Shown here piece by piece: positions 35,302 to 44,824 of a DNA stretch of 64,000 bases; position 1 is the first letter of the stretch, and every line of letters begins with the position of its first letter. A model generated the notes under the pieces. That model did no database searches and had not been told where the DNA came from. It saw only the letters and a list, made by a program, of their open reading frames with translations. Origin of the DNA: Ectocarpus siliculosus (taxonomy: Eukaryota; Sar; Phaeophyceae; Ectocarpales; Ectocarpaceae); contig FN647684.1 in assembly GCA_000310025.1 (NCBI GenBank), forward strand, positions 204,936 to 268,935. The letters run 5' to 3'. A program made the position numbers and the translations under genes.

Positions 35302-38300
35302 GAAAGAGGGCACGAAAGCGTACCTTCACGTCCAAATGCACCAGAAAAAAGTGGTCGACGTGATAGAGGGTGCGAAGGAGAGCGTCCAGCCCGGGAAGCT
35401 CTTGGAGGTTGGCCACCATGATGTAGAAAACCACACGGGCCTTCTGCGGGTCGACGTGGTGCTTGAAGTTGTCGTCGGCCAGCTTCCAGCCCGAGTACTT
35501 CTGCTAGGAAACGCGTAGGATAGTGCAAACGGAGAAGACGGTCAACACAGCAAAGTAGGCGGCAGCACCGGCCGTCAGACAGGGGACGACTCAGGGGGGA
35601 TCTTCGTACCTCGAACAACCAGCAGCGGTCAACGTGTTGTTCACACGAAACTGCTGCACCACTAAACCCTCGTACAGCAGTAGTGTGAGCAAAAATCGCC
35701 ACTCTAAGGCTTATCCTTGTGCCTCAGTGGTGTGGCGCGTCGAAAGACATTCATAGTGCTGCTGCCGCTCTCTGGCCTTAATTCCGTGGTTCCGCTAGGT
35801 ATGCGCTCTCGCTCTGTGCTTAATACCGAAGAGAGGAAAGGGAAGCTTTGCCCAGCCGCTACGCGTGGTAACGGGCCAGAAGCGCTCTTCACGATGCGAC
35901 GCGACTCAAGACACTGCCGTCACCATTGATGCCCATACCGGTCGTTTCGTTCAAGCCACGGAAACACTTGGAACACCCGACGACTCTTTCGCCAACTACA
36001 CAGGGAATGCAGGGTCATGCTTCAGAACCTCAAGGTAGCTTTGTATCTCGCGTGTGTGATGATGGGGAGGGGGGGGGGGGGGGGAGCGTACTCATGTTTT
36101 CCATGCATCAGTTGTTAGATTATTGACCACGCGCCGGTCGCAGCCTTGTTGCCACAGGACCGATCACAAGTGGCCAATCGTTTCCTTCCTGCTTTGCCAA
36201 AGGTGGATCAAAAAATATTTTCGCTATCGTATCGATCCAAGACAACCATTTGCGCTCCTAAACCAGTTAGTTGTGTGGAGATGACGTCTCTAAAAATGGT
36301 CACATCGCCCCAACACCTGTCGAGGGCGCTTCCCTCGTTTCGCATGATAACAGTAGTGCCGCGGTGGGATGTCTGACTTTGGTGGTTGGAAAGCACGCGG
36401 ATTCGATTCGGCTTTCCACCTACAAATGGTGGGGGGCGAAGAACACGAAACAACAAAAACAAGCACACAGATTTCTATGCTTCGTTGTTGCCATCTGTTC
36501 CGTAATTTTTTTTCACACAATCGTACGCATACGACACCGCATGATGTTTTCGTGCTGTCGTGATAATCTGGACTTTGGGCAACGATCCCAAAACAAGCTA
36601 TGGAGGGGCAACTTTTCCGTCTCGTGCCTGTTGGTGGTACTTACACCACAGCAGTAGTAGCGCTGCATTTCGCGCCACGAGCCTAACTACAAGTCAGTAG
36701 ATATACACCACGTACCTCATGAGCTGTGCAGTTGTCTGGTTACCGCACGGCACAAGGCTGTGCTCAATATATGTGTAACTTGCTCGTTGCCTGTGTGTGT
36801 TTTCGTACCATCTAATCTGGCGCCAGTCTATATTTGGAGTAAGCCTTTCGGCGTATATATCTGACGCATCAGCAGGGGCCACACAAGAGGAAGGTGACAC
36901 AGGAGCTTTTGCATTTTTTGTTTGTTTTAGTGCCCCACCTTCCCCCCTGCGGTCGGTGTTTGCCTTGGTTTTTATCGCGACAAGGGTTCACATGTTCACA
37001 TCCCTTTCCCTCGTCGACAGTGAAGCCGAAAGTTAAAGTTTGTTTACTCACGACGGTTGCTGGAAATAAATTCCGCGGAAAGAAAACCTCCACAGAGAAA
37101 ATCAAACCCCACAACCTGCCGCGGGAGTTGTGCAGTTTAACCACTACATAGACCACCACGGACACCTGATAAATAAAGACTACTGCCAAAGAGAGAAATA
37201 TTCTGCTGTGCAACTGTAGTTGGTGCCCGCCACCAGACAATTTGCGGAGGGGAAATCGTGTTCTATTATCTGTAGTCCTCGACAGACGTACAAGTAAGGG
37301 AAATGGGACCCTGTTAATTGTCACTTCCACATTCCTTCCCCATTACTATGGAGTCATACCCTCCACGGTGCCTGGGAATTAACCCGGTGATTAGCTGTGC
37401 CAACGAAGACAACTCCCTACAAACCGGTCGGGTGCCGTTACAGACGACATCCCACCGACAACCGTCGATGTAACCGGCGACAGCAGCAGCTTCACTACGG
37501 AGATGATACCACCCACACACGAGTGAGGACCTGCGGACATTCCGCTAAAAACCTCCAGAACAGGTCTGATGTTGCTTGGTTGCTCTGAGCAAGAGTGGTT
37601 AGAGTCCAACCATCCAACGCTGCAAACATGCGGTGCACCTCTCCCGCCGTTTTTCTTAGCGTGAAATGTGTGTGCCTGCCAGCAACTGTTGTCTGTTGTC
37701 ACAGAAATTGGTCCTTGCAGACTCATCTGTTGGGGCGGCGAAATAGGAGTAGTGCTGCTGCTGTGGTCTGTAGAGAAGCAGCCTGCAACGCATGCACAGA
37801 AGAAAAAAAAAGCGAACAGCAGCGCCCGCACCTCGGTCTTGTATCCACTGTAGATAGAAACGCCTGCTGGTTGGTCGAACTCGAGGAGGGCCACCTTATC
37901 CCCCACCCAGGGCAGAAAGAGGGCAGTGCGGGCAAGTAACACGACCAAAAGAGGGAACACCGCGGATCACAAACAAAACGTTACATTGCTCATCTCTCCG
38001 CAGGTCTTGTTGCAAAACACACCTCCCGGCAGAAAAAGTCAAACGCAGGTGTCAAGCACATTTTCCCGCCGGGTACGCGGTGCTGCAGGCTGGAGGAGAC
38101 TTGCACTGATATGCTACATGTGATCTACAGCAGTCCGTGACCCGTCGCGGACGAACTCAGAAGGAGAATTTTTTCAGAAGACACTCAGCAGCCGCGCCGT
38201 CCCTCTGGGTTTCCCACACGCTGAACCGCACCTGTGACCTCAAGCCCAAGAACACGAGCAGCGCGACAACTGCTACTAATCCGCCTAACGCCGCCCTTAG

Positions 38301-38309
38301 CCTCATCAT
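30614..38309 (-). CDS. GT14-type glycosyltransferase (xylosyltransferase / core-2 branching family)
   Basis: Predicted Golgi type II glycosyltransferase. Exons 38232-38309, 37832-37894, 35324-35500, 34647-34764, 33908-34017, 33023-33126, 32405-32588, 31223-31324 and 30614-30868 keep phase throughout. MMRLRAALGG then VAVVALLVFLGL gives a signal anchor. GT14 hallmarks in order: VVFYIMVANLQELPGLDALL with FFLVHLDVK; VRFVSPAMPITWGG; WDYFINLSASDLPLL; GNTSFITGF; GEFWVMLHRSMAEYV; SDEEFFQTVACN; NLRFVNWWG; GALFGRKF. Members transfer xylose, GlcNAc or GlcA; the donor here cannot be read. The exon ending at 33908 lacks a GT donor: phase and homology favour a GC donor (AAA then GCGGGG), or a base error next to a 12-G run. 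The last exon seen ends at a GTAAGG donor, so a C-terminal piece is unresolved; reading through gives a stop at 30521. Introns hold two (GA)n tracts and a SINE. Divergent from the DcpS gene. Confidence 0.88.
34142..34178. repeat. (GA)n microsatellite in GT14 intron
   Basis: About 18 uninterrupted GA units between two GT14 exons. Confidence 0.97.
35239..35299. repeat. (GA)n microsatellite beside GT14 exon
   Basis: About 30 uninterrupted GA units, ending 25 bp from the splice donor of the 35324-35500 exon. On the transcribed strand this is a (TC)n tract just inside the intron. Confidence 0.97.
36063..36165. repeat. Poly-G-headed dispersed repeat, degenerate copy
   Basis: A G run leads to GTACTCATG, then TTAGATTATTGACCACGC and ACAGGACCGAT, a diverged version of the block at 1457-1562. 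It lies in the 35501-37831 intron of the GT14 gene. Confidence 0.55.
36208..36468 (-). pseudogene. Exon-like ORF, possible transposon remnant
   Basis: An open frame inside a GT14 intron with coding character (TTVIMRNEGSALDRCWGD, ISTQLTGLGAQMVVLDRYDS). It ends at TGA just after a T run; the frame one base over stays open beyond it, so a frameshift is possible. No family recognised and no splice partners found. The opposite strand is also open here, so it may not be coding at all. Confidence 0.3.
36945..37156 (-). mobile_element. tRNA-derived SINE-like element, copy A
   Basis: On the minus strand it begins with a polymerase III A-box-like TAGTGGTTAAAC, followed after about 30 bases by a B-box-like GGGTTTGATTTTC, then a body that includes a GTCGACGAGGGAAAGGGATG block. 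A diverged relative lies at 42700-42895 with the same order of blocks. It lies in the largest GT14 intron. The tRNA origin is inferred from the box spacing. Confidence 0.55.
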
Positions 38310-38671
38310 GTAGAGGCACGCGAACACGTCTGCGTGCTTGTGAGCGCGGCATACACCCGCACTCGTGTGTGGGAGGGTGGGCTATCGAAGGGGGCATCGC
38401 AAGGAAGATCTACAGGGTATGCCCATGCCGTTATCCTTCTCTTTTTCGCGCGTCTCCCCCCGTTGTTCTCCGCTCACATCTCTTACTGCTTATTGTCACT
38501 GCCGCCGCTCTCTTTGCTCAGCACAGCTTCTCTACGCACAGTAGTGGTGTTAGTCATACCCTTGTTCGACTCCAACAGTTTTCCGGATAATACGGGAGCC
38601 ATTTTCGCCAGAGACATCTCGGTGCGTGGTTGCTGTGCAAAGCTGTGGCTGGCTCTTGCTGGGTGAGAGGC
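38310..38671. promoter_or_regulatory. Shared divergent promoter region, GT14 / DcpS
   Basis: The 362 bp between the minus-strand start at 38309 and the plus-strand start at 38672. This matches the roughly 350-bp spacing of the other divergent pair (5653-5997). No clear core promoter element is visible. Confidence 0.5.
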
Positions 38672-41600
38672 ATGGAAAGATCTTCACCCGACCTTCAGGC
38701 AGCCGCCGCCGGTGTCTTGCTCGCCATCGGAGTGGCCGTGGCATGCTGGGCTATCGCGCGCCGCGGAAGGAAGAGCGGCACGTCCCCTCTGGCAGGCATT
38801 CGGTCTCTACGCGGCTTCGAGCCAGAGGAAGTCCTGAAGGATGAGGTACGGACGGCGCGGTGCGGTGCGACCGAGGCCGAGACAGCGCGCAGCGAGCAGA
38901 GCACCAAACCTCGTGATGATGAATGCTTGCATTTGCTGTCCAGTCCGAAGTAGGTGATGTTGTCTTCCCCACAGCAACACTACTGCTGTGCCGCCATGCG
39001 TGTGGCATCTGCACACACGAGAACACCCACGAAGAGAATTAATTAACTTCGTATGCTGCCCACATCACTGCTGTACGTATGCATACGCATAGAATGGATT
39101 TTCTAAGAATGGACTGTAGGATTTAAAGTTACGCGTAAATTTTACCCTGCGCGCATGGTTTACATTAAGGAATAATAAAAACACACACAGAAAGACTACC
39201 CATTCGAGATATACCCACAGTCGAACGGGATGTGGTTTACATTGCACATGTTTACCGTGTGGGTGAGCTTGGCAAAACAAACTTCAACGCACACACGCGC
39301 TGGACTTTCCCTTTAACGCATCGCCCTTTCATCCACCACCACGGATACTACATGTGGTCTCCAACTACAGTACAACTTGCTCGCCTTTTGGGCAGGTCGC
39401 ATCCACTCTTCTTACCCCCCCCACCCCTCCCCCCTTGGCCAGCGAAAACTCGGCATATCGCTCCGTCCCGGCATTGTAGGGATGCAAAGCCTATGGTTTA
39501 CATGCGTTTACACGAGTACCACCGCCCCCCCTTCTCCGCACCGCCTCAATATCTCCCACCGACTGCATCGCTCAATTCGCCCGCCCGAGAACAGGACGAC
39601 GGCCGTGTGGTCACTTTTCTGGGCCGTTTCGCATGGCAGAAGGAAGGCGAGGTTGCCCTTGTCAAGCTCATCGCCAAGCCGCTGTCGTTGAGCGGTGAGT
39701 CTCGTCGCAACTCTGTTCCAATTATATTGCAGTGCCAGACCTGGCTACACCACATGGCATGGTTGTTCATGTCTACTGCGCTTGGCTCGGTGCGTGCTGC
39801 ATATGGCACCTGCCGAAGCGCATAGACATACACACACGCAGACTTTGCTGTTCGTGTGGCAAACAATATGACGATAGCATATGGTGAGGGAAGAGGCTCA
39901 AGTTCTTGGTGGTCACGTGCGCAACGTGGCTACCGCTCAGCTTGAACCTACCAGTATTTCGTTCCCTTTTGGCCTAGCCCGTGTTGCGCTTTTGCGGAAG
40001 ACAATCAGCCACCGCCGCCGTCTCCAAAGTGCTGCTCCCACTGTAAAATCTCGTTTGTTGTTAATCGCCAACACCACCCTGCCGCCGCTCAACGACAACA
40101 ACGACGACAGGGCTCAAGGACAACCTTAGTCGGCTGAGTGTCCGGCTGAAAAGCGAGAGCGGCGCCGAGTACGCCTTCTACAACTGCTCCATGTCGCTGT
40201 GGCACACCTTCCTGCGCGGCCTCGAAGGTACTACTTGTTGGTCACCATCTGTGTATCATTTCTCCGAAGAAATTTGGTACACGAACAACCCTCGACGATA
40301 TGCGGTCAGTCTAATGGCAGCTGTCGAACGGTGTGAATCCATTATTCCTGCAATTTTTCACATGATGCGGCGTGACGATGCGGGCAGTTTTTTCCCGATG
40401 GACGAGGCGGACACATGCTTGTGCTGGCTGTACATATCTTCACGCGATTTTGGGTGCTATCGACCAACCTAACTTGCGTTTTTGAAGACCACGCGGTTGC
40501 AACCAGCACGGTGCAGCAGCAGCGGCAGACCATGCTCCTCTACGGGTTAGATGGGAGCACCTCGTGCATCGCAACCAGACCCAAATGACTCTCATGTGTT
40601 GTGATGATGTGCGTATATATGCGTCTTGAACAGGGGGGTGCGAAAGACGACGGTAAAGACCCTCCACATCGCCACAGAATGCGGTACGTTATTTGCTCCG
40701 TCGGTGATGCGGTATCCATGCCTGTGGCTGGTTTTCTAGTTATTACCGAGGGTTAGGGTGACCACTTTTCTACGTCACGCTATTGCCGCACCCAACAACT
40801 GTCCCAGGAGAAGCGACAACAACTTCCCCCCCCCACGGCCCCCGCCCACCACCAGGAAACAGCTACTCGCTTGAGGTTGTGGCACCGGCCTCGGAGCGCA
40901 CGGTCAACCGCAACCGTCCCGTGACTACCGCGATGCTCACGGAAACCGCAGAGATGCACGCCTCCGTAACCGGCCCGCACATGGACAGGATCGTGGGGGA
41001 CGGCAAGTCCCTGTCCTGGCTGTTCAACGTGCTCTCCAAGGACAAGGAGGCCGAGCGCGTTCTGTACGAGGACGAAGACCCGGTGTGTAGGCGTTGGGGG
41101 GAAGTCGGCAGGCCGGGGGGGGGAAGGTATCCACGTGTTTTGGTTATTGTTTTTGTTCGTTAAATTTTTTTGCCTCGCACTTTCTCTCGCTCGTTGTTTC
41201 GTCCCTCACCCCCCATCCCATCCGCCTCGTCATCACCCCGGACTACCTCCGCCGTCCGTCCTCGTCAGGAGCACGGGTTCCTCCTGAACATTGACACCAA
41301 ATGGCGGACGCACCCCGACATCTCCACCGTGCCTCGGCATGAGTGGGAGGGGCACCCAAGCGTGGGGGAGCTCTACTGCTTGGCAATCAGCCACCAGCGA
41401 GGCATCCGGACGCTGAGAGACCTTCGCGCAAAGCACGTCCCCATGCTCAAGGAGATTTACGGGTAAGGATCCGGGTTTTGAGGCGTTGTTTGGTGGGTGG
41501 GGAGGTTTTTGTGGTGCGCCGCGCGGTCGCTTGCCCTTTTCGTTTTTATTGGACTCGACGCCTTCCTCTGGTATTCTCGTCCGGACGGCATCTCTTGGCG

Positions 41601-42496
41601 GTGATGCTTCTCTCCGCCGTGAGACTCAAGCGCGGTGATGATGTGTGATAGGATCATTTTGGTTCTTTATGTTGATGACATTGCGAGACCCGCCAGTTTT
41701 TTTTTGTTTGGGTGTCGACGATGGGATGGTGCGTAGTTGCAAGACTCGACACACAACCCTCTCTTGCCTCTTTTATCGTTCCTTTTTCTTACCAGCATTG
41801 TACCACCCCGCATGCCTCACCACGATGCACCGCCGACCTTGATTGATCCAGGCGCGGTGTGGAAACTATCGAGGCGGTCTACGGGGTGCCCGAGGACCAG
41901 CTGCGAGTCTTCGTGCACTACATGCCGCAGTTCTTTCATTTCCACGTGCACTTTACCAGGCGAGTAGTGTAATGTAGTGCCGTCATCGTTTATTCCCCGG
42001 CAGTTGGTGGGAGAAACAGAGCTTTGGGTGCACCCCGTGCTTTCGCGCTTGATTCTATTACTAGGCTGCAAGGATTTTTTGAGGACTCCTACCGGCTGGC
42101 CGATGAGGCTGGGTTGGGTGTTTTGTGTGTTTCGCGGTACGTTTAAGTACGAACAGGCTGTTTTGTCGAGCCGTGCTTGAAACGCATCGTACGCTCGACC
42201 CTTGCGGACGCTGGAGGTGTTGAGCCTTAACCTCACGCCGCTTCCCGTCGCTGTCCCCTTTCGCCTGCACCGCCCTCCCACTGCCGCCGCCGCCGCCGCC
42301 GCTGCCGCTGCCGCTGCTGCTGCTGCTCAGGTTACACAACACGATCGGGGTGGAGGCGGAGCGAGCCCACCTACTTGTAGACATAATCCAAAACCTCGAG
42401 CGAGACAGCTACTTTTACGAGACGCGCACGATGCAGTTTAGGGTCCGCGAGAACGACGCCCTCCACACGGCCTTCAAGAACGCGGGCGAGGCGTAA
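38672..42496 (+). CDS. DcpS-type scavenger mRNA decapping enzyme (m7GpppX diphosphatase)
   Basis: Hydrolyses the capped remnant left after 3'-5' mRNA decay. Exons 38672-38845, 39595-39694, 40111-40227, about 40634-40683, 40856-41082, 41269-41462, 41852-41959 and 42331-42496. N-terminal domain: GFEPEEVLKDEDDGRVVTFLG, EYAFYNCS, KTTVKTLHIATE. C-terminal HIT domain: LSWLFNVLSKDKEAERVLYED, GFLLNIDTKW, LAISHQRGIRTLRDL, DQLRVFVHYMPQFFHFHVHF (catalytic His triad H-F-H-V-H-F), then VEAERAHLLVDIIQNLE. Odd points: residues 10-27 form a hydrophobic segment (AAAGVLLAIGVAVACWAI) followed by RRGRK, suggesting a membrane anchor not usual in DcpS. The intron after 41959 uses a GC donor (AG then GCGAGT), required by phase. 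Exon 4 is out of phase by one base at a G6 run, probably a sequence error. About 378 residues. Confidence 0.92.
39183..39234 (+). repeat. Dispersed repeat shared with 62721-62772
   Basis: About 50 bp (CACAGAAAGACTACC, then ATTCGAGATAT, CCCACAGTCGAACGGG) match the minus strand at 62721-62772 with two differences. This copy lies in the first intron of the DcpS gene. Family unknown. Confidence 0.75.
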
Positions 42497-42699
42497 TCTA
42501 TTCTAGTTGTGTCTGCAGGTCAGCTTGACATGGCCGCTGCCCTTGCGTTGTGCGTGTGGTGGAATAGCTTGTGTTTCTGGTTTTCGTCGTGTGTGTGCTC
42601 GTCCCATCTAGTCTACGCGCCTTTCGGTGCGTTTGTTTGGCGTGCTATGTAGATGGGGTCATGCAGGATTCATTTCATTACGTTGTTTGTGCCTCACCG

Positions 42700-42895
42700 C
42701 CTGAGGTGCTAGCCTTAGTTTTATTGCGAGGAGGGTTGAACCATCCCTTCCCCTCGTCGACCGTGAAGTCTAAGTGTTTATTGTCACGATTTTCCCGGTT
42801 CCGCCACGAACTGCAATATTGCTTGCCCACTCCAGGGAGAAAAAATCCTTTAACCTGCTACTGGTACTAGGTGTACGAGGTTAACCACTAGACTT
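42700..42895 (-). mobile_element. tRNA-derived SINE-like element, copy B
   Basis: On the minus strand it starts with GTCTAGTGGTTAACC, an A-box like that of tRNA-Glu/Asp genes, followed by a degenerate B-box and a body with the TCGACGAGGGGAAGGGATG block shared with the element at 36945-37156. It lies about 200 bp past the DcpS stop, so it may be in its 3' untranslated region. Confidence 0.55.
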
Positions 42896-43154
42896 CCGGG
42901 GCGACTTTGATTCCTTTGGCACACTTTGTTGCCCTGGCAGCGGTGAACCTTGTATGATGAGAGCGATCCGAGGAGCGATGACGGGTCCGCTTGACTGCCG
43001 AACCAGATGGTGATTCGCGTCGAATCACGATCTCGTTCGTCATACGGAAATGACTCGTCCTGAGCGCTCTGGTTCGCCCTTTTCGTGTCCGGTTTTCCGC
43101 GGCGATGGCAACTTTGACAAGCGCGTCTCTTTCGTCCGCAGCATGCAACCCGGT

Positions 43155-43235
43155 CGCCCCGGTAGTGTAGTTGATACCATCGAAAACCTTCTAGTGGTCA
43201 GGGTCAGGCGTTCGAATCCCGGCGTAAGCGAGCTT
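43155..43235 (+). repeat. tRNA-like sequence (SINE head or tRNA pseudogene)
   Basis: GCCCCGGTAGTGTAGTTGAT resembles a tRNA 5' end with A-box. Downstream lie TTCTAGTGGTCAGG (a second A-box-like block) and GCGTTCGAATCCCGG, a good B-box. I cannot fold a full cloverleaf with paired acceptor and T stems, so a functional tRNA is unlikely. Confidence 0.45.
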
Positions 43236-44824
43236 TTCTTGCAGAGTGAGTTTTTCTCTCGCTTGCGTGCCTCGCCTGGGTGGAAAGCGCTACTGTAGTT
43301 CGTGTGCACACAGAGGGAAGACAGTGCTGCACTCTACTCGCATTAAAAATCGAAGGAAGAGCACATCAGGAGGGGTGGAAAGGGGGACTCAGGGAGAAAC
43401 CTTCTGTGTGACCAACCACGGTTTGGAGCAAACGACACAAGTGTTGTGAGCGCTGATTTGAAGTGAACAATAAAAAAAAAAATGCTTGCGGAAACATCCC
43501 TTTTGCCTGAATTTGTCTTACCCGTTGTGAAATGTTTGAAATACCTCTTGAGTCGCTCCTTTTATCCACTCCCTTGCTGACATGGTGTAGGAACAGCCAT
43601 GGTCTTGGTGCAGGGGCGGAACTCACCCAAGCTTTCCTTGAGGCAGCAGAATTCTTACCTCGTGGAGAGAGCAAAGCACACACCTTGCGTAGATGGTTTC
43701 ATTCTCTGCCACGACGGTTTTCCTCTTTTTCCTTTTATGAGCACGCTCTTCGAACAGACACATCGCGGTGCTGCTCAGGTTAATGACAGCTCTCGCGGTG
43801 CCGATCATATAGGAAAGAGGAGTACCGTTCAGAGTGTGGCCAGTATTACAAAATGTGGCCAGCAGGGTAGGTTCCCACTAGCATGACCACATTAGCCTTG
43901 TGAAAGCTTTCCATTCAAGGCAGGTTTGCTCCAAGAACACGCTGTTAGTTTCGTCAGCTTTGGTCGTGTCCAGGTTCATTCTCTGTCGGTGGAGAGACAT
44001 CCGAGAGCAAACCCTGAGCGGAGGGGCAAGCAATCGTCTACAGCCGATCCGCGCGACTTCTTGACTTCATTCAATCGATATCCATTGGGTGGAAGCGGTC
44101 GAAAGAATGCATGTGTAGTGAAGCAACACTGATCTGCTTTCCTATCCGAGGAGGGGGGTAATGATTTCTTCCTATGTGTGTCTGTCGATGTTGTCATTCC
44201 TCCGAATCCTTTAACGACAAAATAATTCTGGACTCAAGTCAGGAAAAACCGCCAACGCCTGTCTTTCTTTTGGTCAAGAATATATACAACTCCGTACCGT
44301 CATGTTCTCGCCGGCAAGCCAAAAGAACTAACGACGCTGACTTACATCGAGCAAACCCCCCGTCGAACACAAAGACCACTCACAAACACCGACGGGTATA
44401 CCCCCCCTTCTTTTGGCGAGGTAGGGAGGAACGATTGCCCATTGGTGATTGGTCTTGTGGGAACAATCCTCCGTCCTCTCGAGGACGAGTGCTCAATAGT
44501 CGAACAACTAAGGCAAGCAAAACATGAGTACTTCCCCCGCCCCCCGGCCAGACAAGCATATCAAACGAACATTAAGAATACAGCCCACAAACAGGATTGC
44601 AGCTCCAAAAGGCTACATGTGCCATAAATCAGTTTTCTCCCGCAACACGCATGGAGCCCAAAAGCTTTCTCCTCGTGCGGGGAACCAAAGAGTAAAAGAA
44701 AGCTTAAGATGAAACAACAGCTGCAGGACACGACAGATCCCAGATAAATCACCCGCTCCAACGTGGCTGACCACCTATACGAGCACATCAAAGAGACAGT
44801 AGCACAACCTTCACCAACCGCTTG
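43236..44824. other. Intergenic stretch between convergent genes
   Basis: No gene recognised. It should hold the 3' untranslated region of the minus-strand hydrolase gene ending at 44825. Open frames here are short and lack splice partners. Confidence 0.45.

Noticed and set aside
34968-35702. Minus-strand 244-codon ORF with a long Ser-Leu run
   Set aside because: The run is the (GA)n microsatellite read in frame; the true GT14 exon (35324-35500) uses another frame.
43155-43235. Functional tRNA, with a possible CTA (amber) anticodon
   Set aside because: A and B boxes are present, but I cannot pair acceptor, anticodon and T stems into a cloverleaf. A SINE head or pseudogene is more likely.
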